A stretch of DNA of 64,000 bases, from NCBI GenBank assembly GCA_017417045.1, contig JAFPZZ010000002.1:62001-126000 (forward strand), in the 5' to 3' direction. The notes under the pieces were generated by a model. It made no database searches. It was not told where the DNA came from and saw only the letters and a list, made by a program, of their open reading frames with translations. Below are positions 24,627 to 33,417 of the stretch, piece by piece. The first letter of the stretch is position 1. The number at the start of each line of letters is the position of its first letter. Both the position numbers and the translations under genes were made by a program. This DNA is from Bacillota bacterium. Lineage in GTDB: Bacteria > Bacillota > Clostridia > Peptostreptococcales > Anaerovoracaceae.

Positions 24627-24741
24627 GGTTCTGGGCTTAAAAGCAAAGGTCCTGTATAGGGTTCTGGGCTTAAAAGCAAAGGTCCTGTATAGGGCCCCGG
24701 GGTCAAGGGCAGGGTCTTGTATAGGCCCCGGAGTCAAGGAC
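24618..24741. repeat. 33-bp tandem repeat starting at the dut stop codon, ~3.8 copies
   Basis: Units at 24618-24650, 24651-24683, 24684-24715 and 24716-24741. Units 1 and 2 differ at one base; units 3 and 4 have diverged and become GC-richer. Each unit starts with C-(T/C)-TGTATAGG, which in unit 1 is the final Leu-Val-stop of dut, and the preceding AGCAAAGG is repeated as well. The array therefore looks like serial duplication of the gene's 3' end. It stays open in the dgt frame (33 = 11 codons), but no start or binding site supports translation. Confidence 0.85.
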
Positions 24742-24789
24742 TATTTCGCCGCCTTTCGGCAGTACTGTTTCATCATCGCGGAGGCATAT

Positions 24790-25803
24790 ATGACTCTCAG
24801 AGAAGAGCTTGAAAAAAGAGAATACGAGCTACTCGCTCCCTGGGCCTGCAGGGCGGCTGAGAGCCTCGGCAGGGCTGAGCCCGAGGAAAAGTGCGGCATA
24901 CGCACCGACTTTCAGCGGGACAGGGACAGGATAATCCATTCCAAGGCCTTCAGGAGGCTTATGCACAAGACCCAGGTCTTCATGGCCGCAGAGGGCGACC
25001 ACTACAGGACCAGGCTTACGCACACACTGGAGGTCTCGCAGATCTCGAGGACCATAGGACGCGCCCTGGATCTGAACGAGGACCTCATAGAGGCCATAGC
25101 CATGGGTCACGACCTCGGGCATACCCCCTTCGGCCACGCGGGGGAGAAGTATCTCGACATGATACATCCCGGCGGATTCTCTCACAACGTCCAGAGCCTC
25201 AGGGTCGTAGACGTGCTGGAGAACAGCCATGCAGGAAGGGCTCTCAATCTGACCGCAGAGGTCCGCGACGGCATAATCAATCATTCTGGTCCTGATATCC
25301 CGTTCACCCTTGAGGGCAAGGTCGTAAGGCTCTCCGACAGGATAGCCTATATAAACCACGACATAGACGACGCCGTAAGGGCCGGAATAATAAAGGTCTC
25401 GGATCTTCCCAAAGGGCCCTCGGAGTTCTTCGGGAGCAGCCACGGAGTGCGCATAGACGCCCTTGTCAAGGACGTCATAAAGAGCAGCGCGGGCAGCGCC
25501 GAGATCAGGCAGTCCGACAGGGCGGCGGAGCTCATGGAAGAGCTCAGGAACTTCATGTTCAGGGAGGTCTACGACAGTCCCCTGGTCAAGCAGCCCTCCG
25601 AGATGTTCAAGATCAGGCACCTCATAGAGTCCTTCTACTCCTACTATCTCGAAAGGCCGGAGCTACTCCCCAGCGAGTACGGGCGCATAGTCGAAAGGGA
25701 CGGCGCTAACGAGGCCGTGAAGGACTACATCGCGGGTATGACAGACCGCTACGCCGTAAGCCACTACGAGGAGCTCTTCGTTCCCCAGTCGTGGAAGATC
25801 TAG
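24790..25803 (+). CDS. dgt: dGTPase-like HD dNTP triphosphohydrolase
   Basis: Removes triphosphate from dNTPs. The start ATG 24790 follows GGAGGC; the frame is open through the upstream repeat but a start there would give an unlikely repetitive leader. The 337-aa product is the usual size of the Gram-positive dGTPase-like proteins. Metal-site motifs: RDRIIHSKAFRRLMHKTQVF, RTRLTHTLEVSQISRTIGRAL and GHDLGHTPFGHAGE. The C-terminal part contains LSDRIAYINHDIDDA. Substrate preference among dNTPs cannot be told from sequence. Confidence 0.92.
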   Translation: MTLREELEKREYELLAPWACRAAESLGRAEPEEKCGIRTDFQRDRDRIIHSKAFRRLMHKTQVFMAAEGDHYRTRLTHTLEVSQISRTIGRALDLNEDLIEAIAMGHDLGHTPFGHAGEKYLDMIHPGGFSHNVQSLRVVDVLENSHAGRALNLTAEVRDGIINHSGPDIPFTLEGKVVRLSDRIAYINHDIDDAVRAGIIKVSDLPKGPSEFFGSSHGVRIDALVKDVIKSSAGSAEIRQSDRAAELMEELRNFMFREVYDSPLVKQPSEMFKIRHLIESFYSYYLERPELLPSEYGRIVERDGANEAVKDYIAGMTDRYAVSHYEELFVPQSWKI

Positions 25804-25824
25804 CTAAATAAAGAGAATAAATAA

Positions 25825-25843
25825 AAAAAGGAAAATCCTTTTT
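25825..25843. terminator. Weak A/T-rich hairpin after dgt
   Basis: AAAAAGGA (25825-25832) and TCCTTTTT (25836-25843) form an 8-bp stem with T residues in the 3' arm. The stem is weak and mostly A-T, so it may end part of the dgt transcripts. The rest of 25844-25950 has no clear promoter or RNA. Confidence 0.4.
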
Positions 25844-25959
25844 CGCGCGGTATATAAAAAGTGTTCGTTCGTTTTTTCGAAGTCCTCAGAAGGGGCTTTT
25901 CGGGGCATATAGCAGATGCTTTCAGGAAAGGCGCCTAAGCTGCCGGACCGGAGGAGTGG

Positions 25960-27714
25960 ATGGCGCAGAATTCGTACAGCGCTGCAGTTGAAGAGCTCAA
26001 GAGCAGGTGTAATATCCTCGACGTGGTGTCTCCCGTGGTCCCTCTCAAAAGGGCCGGGAGCAATTACAAGGGCTGCTGCCCGTTCCACAAGGAGAAGACG
26101 CCTTCTTTCGTCGTGTCTGAAAGCAGGCAGACCTTCCACTGCTTCGGCTGCGGAGCGCACGGAGACATCGTGGGCTTCACCATGCGCTACTATAATCTCA
26201 GCTTTCCCGAGGCGGTCGAAAAGCTGGCCGAACAGTACGGAGTCCAGATAGAGAGCGACTTCGCAGACAGGGGAAAGAAGCGCGAGCCTTATTACGACGC
26301 TAACGTCAAGGCCGCGAGGCTCTTCTTCAAGGCCATAGCCAAGGGCAGGAACGAGGGCTATGGCTACGCCGAGAGGCGCGGGCTGAGCCCTGAGACGATC
26401 AAGACCTTCGGCATAGGCTACGCCGACAAGGAGTGGAACAGCCTCACAGCAGAGCTCAGAAAAGAAGGAGTCTCGGCGGATATGATGGTCGAGCTCGGAC
26501 TGGCCTCGCAAAAGGGGGACAGGATATATGATAAATTCCGCAGCCGGCTGATGTTCCCTATAATCAACACCCAGGGAAAGATTATAGGCTTCGGCGGACG
26601 GATAATAGGAGAAGGGGAGCCCAAATATCTGAATTCCCCCGAATCCCTCGTTTTTTTAAAGAAGAACAATCTCTACGGTCTCAACGTGACCCGCAGCGAG
26701 ATACAAAAAGAGGGCTTCGCCATACTGGTCGAGGGCTATATGGACGTAGTCGGGCTTTACCAGGGAGGCGTGAAGAACGTCACCGCGTCGCTTGGCACCG
26801 CTCTCACCGAGCAGCAGGCAAGGCTGCTCAGCAGGTATACCAAGAAGGTAGTGCTCTGCTACGACGCGGACGCCGCCGGAGTGAAGGCGGCTCTCAGGGG
26901 AATAGACGTGCTCAGGGCCGCGGGAATGGACGTCAGCGTCCTTCACGTCGACGACGGCAAGGATCCGGATGAATACATCAAAAAGCACGGCAGGGACGAC
27001 TTCATAAAGCTGATAAACGAGAAAGCTCTCCCCGACGTCGATTACAAGATAAAGCTCATAGCGAGAAAATACGACGTGCGCGACGTAGCGCAGAGCGTCA
27101 AGTTCTTCAGAGCCTGCGTAGGCGTGCTCAAGACCCTCCCGCCCGTGGAAGCGGAGATCTACATAAAAAAGATCGCCGCGGAGCACGGGATATCCGAAGG
27201 AGCCTTAAGAAGCGAGGTGACGGGAGAGGGAGGAGCGCAGCAGGAACGCCCTGCAGCCGAAAGTATCAAGGCCGCTGCGCCGGCGGCGGAGATCTCCGAG
27301 AGCGACCTCAAGCTCGAAAAGACCCTGATCAGATTGATAATGCTCAACTCCTCGTATTACGAGCGCAGCAAGGACATACAGGAGGCCTTCGTGAGCGACG
27401 AGGCGGTCGGACTTAAGAATGCCTTCGAATCCCAGTACTCCGAGGGCGAGCAGTTCGATTTAGACAGGCTGAAGGACGCGCTCGACGACGAAGAGCTCGA
27501 ATACCTGGCGTCGGCGATGAAGCAGATCCAGCTCGCCGGCGACGATGAGAAGGCCTTCGAGGACTGCGTATACAGGATAGAGGAAAAGCGCAGGAAGGCC
27601 CGCATAGAGGAGATCAAGGACATACTCAGCATGGCTTTCGGCTCGGCCGGCAGCGACGAGATAAACGCATTGACGCTTGAGCTCAGCGAGCTCAGTCAAA
27701 ATAAAAAGAGGTAG
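25960..27714 (+). CDS. dnaG: DNA primase
   Basis: Makes RNA primers at the replication fork. The N-terminal CHC2 zinc ribbon is visible as CCPFHKEKTPSF and FHCFGCGAHGDIVGF (ligands within residues about 43-68). The RNAP-like basal region includes FGGRIIGEGEPKYLNSPES, and the Toprim catalytic core has ILVEGYMDVVGLYQGG, ASLGTAL and the acidic CYDADAAGVKAALR. The C-terminal helicase-binding part is present but weakly conserved. 584 aa. GGAGGAGTGG precedes the ATG. rpoD follows after six bases, the remnant of the classical macromolecular-synthesis operon without rpsU. Confidence 0.97.
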   Translation: MAQNSYSAAVEELKSRCNILDVVSPVVPLKRAGSNYKGCCPFHKEKTPSFVVSESRQTFHCFGCGAHGDIVGFTMRYYNLSFPEAVEKLAEQYGVQIESDFADRGKKREPYYDANVKAARLFFKAIAKGRNEGYGYAERRGLSPETIKTFGIGYADKEWNSLTAELRKEGVSADMMVELGLASQKGDRIYDKFRSRLMFPIINTQGKIIGFGGRIIGEGEPKYLNSPESLVFLKKNNLYGLNVTRSEIQKEGFAILVEGYMDVVGLYQGGVKNVTASLGTALTEQQARLLSRYTKKVVLCYDADAAGVKAALRGIDVLRAAGMDVSVLHVDDGKDPDEYIKKHGRDDFIKLINEKALPDVDYKIKLIARKYDVRDVAQSVKFFRACVGVLKTLPPVEAEIYIKKIAAEHGISEGALRSEVTGEGGAQQERPAAESIKAAAPAAEISESDLKLEKTLIRLIMLNSSYYERSKDIQEAFVSDEAVGLKNAFESQYSEGEQFDLDRLKDALDDEELEYLASAMKQIQLAGDDEKAFEDCVYRIEEKRRKARIEEIKDILSMAFGSAGSDEINALTLELSELSQNKKR

Positions 27715-27720
27715 GTAAAT

Positions 27721-28872
27721 ATGGATCTCGATAACGAAAAGATCGCTAACCTGAACGACAAAAAGCAGGAGCAGATCGCGAAGATGATCGAAAAGGCCAA
27801 GAAAGACGGCGAGATCAAGATGGAGGACGTCAGCCTTATCCTTCAGGAGATAGGCGCAGATTCATCGAAAGAGGACGCCTTCTTTGAGGAGCTCGAGAAC
27901 AGCGGCGTTAGCATCATCACGGACAACATCGACGACGCCCTCGACATCATCGACCTGGACGCCGAAGGCGTGGAGGGAGAAGATCTCGAAGATCTCGCGG
28001 CTGAGGCTGAGGGGGACACCTTCGAGGATCTCAACAAGACCCTTACAGTCGACGACCCCGTCAGGATGTATCTCAAGGAGATAGGCCAGGTCCCGCTGCT
28101 CACAGCCGAGGAGGAGCTCGAGCTCGCCAAGCGCATGGAGGAAGGAGACGAGGAGGCCAAGGAGATGCTCTGCAAGGCTAACCTCAGGCTCGTCGTCAGC
28201 ATAGCCAAGAGATACGTCGGACGCGGCATGCTCTTCCTGGACCTTATCCAGGAGGGCAACCTGGGACTCATGAAGGCCGTTGATAAGTTCGACTACACCA
28301 AGGGCTTCAAATTCAGCACCTACGCGACATGGTGGATACGCCAGGCCATAACCAGGTCCATCGCCGACCAGGGAAGGACCATCAGGATACCCGTCCACAT
28401 GGTCGAGACCATAAACAAGCAGATCAGGGTCACCAGGCAGCTGGTCCAGGAGCTCGGGAGAGATCCGACTCCGGAGGAGATAGCCAAGCAGATGGAGATC
28501 AGCCCCGAGAAGGTGCGCGAGATATCCAAGATCGCCCAGGAGCCCGTATCTTTGGAGACTCCTATAGGCGAGGAGGAGGACTCCCATCTCGGAGACTTCA
28601 TACCCGACGACGACATCCCGTCTCCCGCGGACGCCGCAGCGTTCTCCATGCTCAGAGAACAGCTCAACGAGGTGCTCGCGACTCTCACGGACAGGGAGCA
28701 GGAGGTGCTCAGACTGCGCTTCGGGCTCGACGACGGCCGCCAGAGGACGCTCGAAGAGGTCGGACAGGTGTTCAACGTCACCCGAGAGAGGATAAGGCAG
28801 ATCGAGGCCAAGGCCCTCAGAAAGCTCAGGCATCCAAGCAGGAGCAGAAAGCTGAAGGATTATCTTGAGTAG
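27721..28872 (+). CDS. rpoD: Primary RNA polymerase sigma factor (SigA/RpoD)
   Basis: Housekeeping sigma factor. A short region 1.1 (residues about 10-60, [19 protein letters not shown]) is followed by an acidic spacer, region 1.2 ([18 protein letters not shown]), region 2 ([54 protein letters not shown]), region 3 and region 4 ([25 protein letters not shown]). 383 aa, normal for Firmicutes. The promoters found in this window match its expected -35/-10 preference, many with an extended -10. Confidence 0.98.
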   Translation: MDLDNEKIANLNDKKQEQIAKMIEKAKKDGEIKMEDVSLILQEIGADSSKEDAFFEELENSGVSIITDNIDDALDIIDLDAEGVEGEDLEDLAAEAEGDTFEDLNKTLTVDDPVRMYLKEIGQVPLLTAEEELELAKRMEEGDEEAKEMLCKANLRLVVSIAKRYVGRGMLFLDLIQEGNLGLMKAVDKFDYTKGFKFSTYATWWIRQAITRSIADQGRTIRIPVHMVETINKQIRVTRQLVQELGRDPTPEEIAKQMEISPEKVREISKIAQEPVSLETPIGEEEDSHLGDFIPDDDIPSPADAAAFSMLREQLNEVLATLTDREQEVLRLRFGLDDGRQRTLEEVGQVFNVTRERIRQIEAKALRKLRHPSRSRKLKDYLE

Positions 28873-29758
28873 TGAAGCTGAACGCTCAGACGAAAGACCA
28901 TACGCCTCCGGCGGAGATTTTTTCGCGTCCGGCGGTAACCCAAGCGCGTCCGGCGGAGAAGGCAGGCGTCCGAGGCGCAGGGACCCCGGTGAGAGGCTGC
29001 GCCTTATAGCCTCGCTGGCCCTGGAGCACAGGGACTTTCTGGAGCACGGAAGGCCCTCGGGCATTAGGGCGGCGGACATAGGCACAGACCACGGCTACGC
29101 GGCGCTGCTCATGCTCGAACACGAGTCTGTCGGCCGCGTCATACTGACGGATATCAACGAAGGCCCTCTCGCCAGGGCGAGAAAGCACCTCGAGGATTCA
29201 AAGGCGGATCCCTCGAGATGGGAGCTCAGGCTCGGAAACGGGCTGGAGCCGCTCGAGAGGGGCGAGGCTGACAGCGTCGTAATAGCGGGCATGGGAGGCG
29301 ATCTCATGTGCGATATACTTGCTAAGGACATCAGCCTCAGCAGAAGCTTCAAACGCTACGTCTTTCAGCCGAGAAGGGCCGCGGATACCTTGAGACACTT
29401 TCTGGTTGACAATAATATTTATATCGTAGACGAACGTGTTTGTCTTGAAAACGGGCATCTGTGCCAGATCATAGCCGCGGAATGCAAGCGTCCCGAGGTA
29501 TTTGAAAGCTTTGAAAGCGATATAGACTACGAGATCCCTCCTATGCTCCTTGAGAAAGCTGAACCCGAGATGGCGAGGTTCTTCCTCGAGGACTGGAGAA
29601 GGCGCCTTGAAGAAAGACGCGACAATATACTCAAAAGCAGCGATCCGGCCCGCGACAGAGCTAGGCTCGGGGAGACTCTCAGGCGCATCGAACGCGTCGA
29701 GGAACTGCTCGCCCGCTGCGGCGCCGGCGAACAGGAGAAAGGCCCTCGGTATGGATAA
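28865..29758 (+). CDS. trmK: tRNA (adenine(22)-N1)-methyltransferase TrmK, with repeat-containing N-terminus
   Basis: SAM-dependent methyltransferase for m1A22 of tRNA. Motifs: [19 protein letters not shown] (SAM site), [41 protein letters not shown], and [17 protein letters not shown]. The start is TTG 28865, overlapping rpoD by eight bases, with GAAGGA five bases before it; no ATG or GTG is available before the core. The N-terminal 35-40 residues are extra and contain three 7-residue repeats ([21 protein letters not shown]) encoded by a 21-bp tandem repeat at 28904-28966. Gene order rpoD-trmK-nif3 matches Bacillus (sigA-yqfN-yqfO). Confidence 0.9.
   Translation: MSSEAERSDERPYASGGDFFASGGNPSASGGEGRRPRRRDPGERLRLIASLALEHRDFLEHGRPSGIRAADIGTDHGYAALLMLEHESVGRVILTDINEGPLARARKHLEDSKADPSRWELRLGNGLEPLERGEADSVVIAGMGGDLMCDILAKDISLSRSFKRYVFQPRRAADTLRHFLVDNNIYIVDERVCLENGHLCQIIAAECKRPEVFESFESDIDYEIPPMLLEKAEPEMARFFLEDWRRRLEERRDNILKSSDPARDRARLGETLRRIERVEELLARCGAGEQEKGPRYG
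28904..28966. repeat. 21-bp in-frame tandem repeat in trmK
   Basis: Three units start at 28904, 28925 and 28946 with the shared core GC(C/G)TCCGGCGG. The period of 21 bp keeps the frame and encodes x-A-S-G-G-x-x. The spacer bases between cores have diverged. Confidence 0.7.
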
Positions 29759-30557
29759 GCATCTTTTTTATGAAAGACTCGACGAGCTGGCCCCGCTTGA
29801 GCTTCAGGATGAATGGGACAACAGCGGAGTCCAGATAGACTGCGGGAATGATGAAGTGAAAATGGTGCTCGCGGCGCTCGAGATCAGCTTCGACGTGATA
29901 GACGAGGCTGTATCCAAGGGCGCTGATATGATACTCACGCACCATCCGCTCTTTTTCGAACCGCTGAAGAGCATAGATTCGAACGAGCTTTCCGGGGCCT
30001 ACTCGCAGAGGCTGATCAGAGCCGGGATATCCGTTTTCAGCATGCACACGAACTTCGACAACGCTCCTTACGGCATGAACGATATGATACTCGAGGAGCT
30101 CGGAGCCGAGGTCGAGGGCTGCGCCCTGGATGAGCGCGGAGAAGAGATCCCCTGCCTCAAGATGGCTGTATTTCCCGAAGCTGTCAGCGTAGAGGGCATC
30201 TCCTCGCGCCTGCACGAGATACTGGAATATCAGTCGCCCATAAGCATCACCGGCGACACCTCCGCTATGGCGGACAGGATAGCCCTCTGCACGGGCGCGG
30301 GCGGATGCTTTTGGAAGGACGCGCTGAGGAACGGCGCGCAGCTCTTCATAACGGGAGAGATAAAGCATCACGAGGCAGGCCCGGCAAGGGAATGCGGCCT
30401 TAACGTCATAGCCGCCGGCCACTGGGGGACGGAATGGCTCTTCAGCGACTTTATGAAGCTCTGGGCCGAGCAGCGCTGTCCGGAGATAGAGCTCATCCCG
30501 AGCGAGCTGAGATGCGATCCGGTCGACGCGACCAGGATCTTCGTCGAGAAGGAATAA
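29751..30557 (+). CDS. Nif3-like dinuclear metal-centre protein (YqfO family)
   Basis: Member of the conserved Nif3/DUF34 family, which binds two metal ions; a role as GTP cyclohydrolase I type 2 has been suggested but is not settled. ATG 29751 overlaps the trmK stop by eight bases; the frame upstream is only shadow. The 268-aa sequence has DEWDNSGVQID, ADMILTHHPLFF (metal ligands), SMHTNFDNAPYGMND, and the C-terminal ITGEIKHHEAGPARE and GHWGTEW. The longer form with an inserted PII-like domain, found in many Firmicutes, is not present. Genome context after trmK fits the family. Confidence 0.92.
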   Translation: MDKHLFYERLDELAPLELQDEWDNSGVQIDCGNDEVKMVLAALEISFDVIDEAVSKGADMILTHHPLFFEPLKSIDSNELSGAYSQRLIRAGISVFSMHTNFDNAPYGMNDMILEELGAEVEGCALDERGEEIPCLKMAVFPEAVSVEGISSRLHEILEYQSPISITGDTSAMADRIALCTGAGGCFWKDALRNGAQLFITGEIKHHEAGPARECGLNVIAAGHWGTEWLFSDFMKLWAEQRCPEIELIPSELRCDPVDATRIFVEKE

Positions 30558-30597
30558 GAACGATATCAGGAAAATAAAATATTTTAAGCATATGAAA

Positions 30598-30975
30598 GCA
30601 TGAGTAGTCCAGACGGTCGCGGGCAGGTCCCATAAAGGCCTGCGTGAGGAAAGTCCGGGCTCCGCAGGGCAGGGATGCCGGCTAACGGCCGGTGGGAGTG
30701 ATCCTAAGGAAAGTGCAACAGAAAAGAACCGCCGCGCGAGTGGTAAGGGTGAAAAGGCAGGGTAAGAGCCTGCCGGGAGTCTGGTAACAGGCTTCGTCAG
30801 TGTAAACCCCATCCGGAGCAAGACCAAGCAGGGAGGCAACCGGACTTCGTCCGAAGTGCCTGAAAGGCGGCTGCCCGCCGCTTCCCGGAAGGTAGGTCGC
30901 TTGAGGCTGCCGGCAACGGCAGTCCTAGAAAGATGATCGTCTAATACAGAACCCGGCTTACAGAACTGCTCATGC
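30598..30975 (+). ncRNA. rnpB: RNase P RNA, bacterial class A-like
   Basis: Catalytic RNA that matures the 5' ends of tRNAs. Universally conserved blocks appear in the right order: GAGGAAAGTCCGGGCTCC near the 5' end, AGTGCAACAGAAAAGAACC, GGTAAGGGTGAAAAGGC, and the 3' ACAGAACCCGGCTTAC that completes P4. Helix P1 is given by GCATGAGTAGT (30598-30608) and ACTGCTCATGC (30965-30975), which fixes the ends. The total of 378 nt and the layout between the blocks fit the ancestral A type better than the Bacillus B type. No clear promoter or T-run terminator was found, so it may be read partly from the rpoD operon. Confidence 0.96.
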
Positions 30976-30988
30976 ATCGTTAATATCG

Positions 30989-31140
30989 GGAAGATACGTT
31001 TTTTAACTCGACGCAGCTCCGCGCTTCACGCTGAGCCTCTTCGTCCGTTGCCTGCAGTCTTCCAAAGTCAGGCTGCAGCCATCGTCCTCGAGTCTCGACT
31101 ACGCTCCGGAAAAGCGTCTCGTTAATAAAACGTATCTTCC
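30989..31140. repeat. Large imperfect palindrome downstream of rnpB
   Basis: The ends are inverted copies: 30989-31007 (GGAAGATACGTTTT then TTAAC) and 31121-31140, identical when reverse-complemented apart from one missing base. Inner segments also pair in part, for example GACGC-type blocks near both ends, and CTGCAG copies flank a central loop (near 31050-31075). The whole 152 bp could form one long hairpin in RNA or a cruciform in DNA. No coding gene fits. It may be a small non-autonomous mobile element, a bidirectional terminator, or an RNA. A T-run in the left arm could help end rnpB transcripts. Confidence 0.65.
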
Positions 31141-31160
31141 AATCAAAAGAGGTGTTGGCC

Positions 31161-31910
31161 ATGAAGATCATAAGCTGGAACGTCAACGGCATACGCGCCT
31201 GCATAGGCAAGGGCCTGCTCGATTACCTGCGCGAGGCGGACGCTGATATAGTCTGCCTGCAGGAGACCAAGGCCCTTCAGGAGCAGGTGGGCCTCGAGCT
31301 TCCCGGGTATATACAGTACTGGAATAGCGCCGAAAAGAAGGGCTATTCGGGAACGGCGATCTTCTGCAAGCAGGAGCCCCTCTCCGTGAATTACGATATA
31401 AACGCCGAGGGACACGACAGGGAAGGCAGGGCCATAACCCTTGAATTCCCGGAATTCTATATGGTCACGAACTATACTCCCAACTCGCAGGACGGGCTCG
31501 CAAGGCTCGGTTACAGGCTCGCGTGGGAGGCCGCAAACAGGGAATATCTTAAAGCCCTCGACGTCAAAAAGCCTGTCATAATGTGCGGCGATCTCAACGT
31601 CGCGCACAACGAGATAGACCTGAAGAACCCCGACACCAACCATCACAACGCCGGATTCTCCGACGAGGAGAGGGAGGCCTTCGGAAAGCTCCTTGCCTGC
31701 GGTTTCGTGGATTCCTACAGGTACAAATATCCGGACAAGGTCGAATACAGCTGGTGGTCTTACCGCATGAGGGCCCGCGAGCGCAACGTCGGGTGGAGGA
31801 TAGACTACTTCGTCGTCTCCGACAGGATCAAGGACAGCATAAAGGACGTAGTCATAAGAGGCGATATCATGGGCAGCGACCACTGCCCGGTCGAGCTCTA
31901 TATTTTCTAG
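31161..31910 (+). CDS. xth: Exodeoxyribonuclease III / AP endonuclease
   Basis: Base-excision repair enzyme that cuts at abasic sites and has 3'-5' exonuclease activity. ATG 31161 follows AAAAGAGGTG at normal spacing; the upstream in-frame GTG lies in that site. The 249-aa protein has all family motifs: MKIISWNVNGIRA, VCLQETKA (metal Glu), NYTPNSQDG, CGDLNVAHNEIDLKNP (Asp and Asn), SWWSYR, GWRIDYFVVS and MGSDHCPVEL (catalytic His). It stands alone between the rnpB palindrome and the MATE unit. Confidence 0.96.
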   Translation: MKIISWNVNGIRACIGKGLLDYLREADADIVCLQETKALQEQVGLELPGYIQYWNSAEKKGYSGTAIFCKQEPLSVNYDINAEGHDREGRAITLEFPEFYMVTNYTPNSQDGLARLGYRLAWEAANREYLKALDVKKPVIMCGDLNVAHNEIDLKNPDTNHHNAGFSDEEREAFGKLLACGFVDSYRYKYPDKVEYSWWSYRMRARERNVGWRIDYFVVSDRIKDSIKDVVIRGDIMGSDHCPVELYIF

Positions 31911-32049
31911 AAGATGAAACATGCCCTGAGCCGAACCCCGCGCGAAGGGCATTTATCGCATACGCTGGGTTTTATTGTGTTGGGCCTTACTTTGCGCAGG
32001 GCATGATTCTGCGCGGCGCCGCATATACGCCAAAAGGCCGGAGGTGTCT

Positions 32050-33417
32050 ATGGCTTCAGGATCCAAAAAGAGGCAGATAGATTTCACGCAGGGCGCCATA
32101 GTCCCCGCCGTGATAGCTTTCGTCATCCCTCTTATCCTGAGCGAGGCGATGCAGAACCTCTACCATACGGTCGATTCCCTCGTCGTGGGAAGGCTCCTCG
32201 GACAGGGCCCGCTCGCGGCCGTGACCATATGCTCCCAGATCTCCAACATGCTGATAGGCTTCTTCACTGGCATGTCCATAGGCAGCTCGGTCATAGTATC
32301 CAGGGCCTTCGGGGACAAGCTCGGAGGAGAGCTCCCGAGGACTTCCAGAGTCGTATACAACTTCAGCGCTATACTGGGTGTGATCCTTTCCGGGGCGGGC
32401 TTTTTGCTGGCTCCGGCTCTTCTTAGGATGGTCAATACTCCCGAGGAGATATATTCGGGCGCGCTCTCGTATCTCAAGGTCTACATGATCAGCCTCGTCT
32501 TCATCATCCTCTACAATATCGCCTCGGGCATACTCAGGGCGATAGGGGATTCGCGCTCTCCCTTCTACGTGCTGGTATTCACGAGCATACTCCACATAGG
32601 CATGGATTTCCTCTTCGTAGGGGCCCTGGGCATGGGCATCATGGGCGTGGCTACAGCGACCTTCATCGCTCAGGGCATATCCGCCGTCATGACCTGGATG
32701 CAGCTCAGAAAGTCTATAGACGACTTCGGCTTCAGATACGCTGAGATAGCGCAGAACCGGGGCCTGATAGGCCAGTTTATGTCCATAGGGCTTCCGTCGG
32801 GCTTCCAGAGCTCTCTCATATCCTTCTCCAACATGTTCGTGCAGAGATATATCAACGGCTTCGGCACGGCCGTGATCTCCGGCGCGGGCATAGAGCTGCG
32901 CGTAGACAAATTCATGAATTATCCCGGCAAGAGCTTCGGCAGCGCCGTGACTACGATAATCAGCCAGAACGACGGGGCCGGCACGCCGGACCGCGCCAAG
33001 AAGGCCTGCAATATCTGCGTAAGGATGGCTCTCGGAATGAGCGTAGTGCTCTGCGCCATCTTCGTCATATTCGCCGAGCCTATAATAGGCTTCTTTACAG
33101 AAGAGCCCGACGTGCTCGCGATAGGCGTAAGGATGCTCCGCATACTGGGCCCGTTCTACACGGTGCTCGTCATCAGGGAACACTACGTAGGCATACTGAG
33201 AGGCCACGGCGACACAAGGACCCCGATGATACTCAACGTCATAGGCATGATAGTCTTCAGGCAGATATTCCTCGCGGTGGGCCTGCACCTGTACAATGAT
33301 CCCGTCATCATCTACTGGTGCTATCCAACGGCGTGGATAGTGACCGCTGCCCTGAGCTGGGGCTACTATGCCCTCAAAAAAGACCAGTTTTTCGTGAAGA
33401 GAGGAGAGCGCGCATGA
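32050..33417 (+). CDS. MATE family efflux transporter
   Basis: Cation-coupled multidrug/toxin extrusion permease of the cytoplasmic membrane. ATG 32050 follows CCGGAGGTG (32038-32046); the frame is open upstream to 31975 but without support. The 455-aa protein has about twelve hydrophobic segments and the MATE pattern: an N-terminal FVIPLILSEAMQNLYHTVDSLVVGRLLG and a second-half start QFMSIGLPSGFQSSLISFSN, with EL..DKFMNYPGKSFGSAV in between the halves. The substrate is unknown. In the 139-nt gap before it there are only two small hairpins (ATGCCCT/AGGGCAT near 31921-31952; GCGCAG/CTGCGC near 31995-32015). Its stop overlaps the next start (ATGA). Confidence 0.9.
   Translation: MASGSKKRQIDFTQGAIVPAVIAFVIPLILSEAMQNLYHTVDSLVVGRLLGQGPLAAVTICSQISNMLIGFFTGMSIGSSVIVSRAFGDKLGGELPRTSRVVYNFSAILGVILSGAGFLLAPALLRMVNTPEEIYSGALSYLKVYMISLVFIILYNIASGILRAIGDSRSPFYVLVFTSILHIGMDFLFVGALGMGIMGVATATFIAQGISAVMTWMQLRKSIDDFGFRYAEIAQNRGLIGQFMSIGLPSGFQSSLISFSNMFVQRYINGFGTAVISGAGIELRVDKFMNYPGKSFGSAVTTIISQNDGAGTPDRAKKACNICVRMALGMSVVLCAIFVIFAEPIIGFFTEEPDVLAIGVRMLRILGPFYTVLVIREHYVGILRGHGDTRTPMILNVIGMIVFRQIFLAVGLHLYNDPVIIYWCYPTAWIVTAALSWGYYALKKDQFFVKRGERA

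Noticed and set aside
24618-24741. CRISPR array
   Set aside because: The units are directly contiguous with no unique spacers, and no cas genes are present. It is a plain tandem repeat.
30980-31210. Minus-strand small protein gene in the region after rnpB
   Set aside because: It crosses the palindrome and the start of xth, lacks a binding site, and its sequence reflects the inverted repeat.
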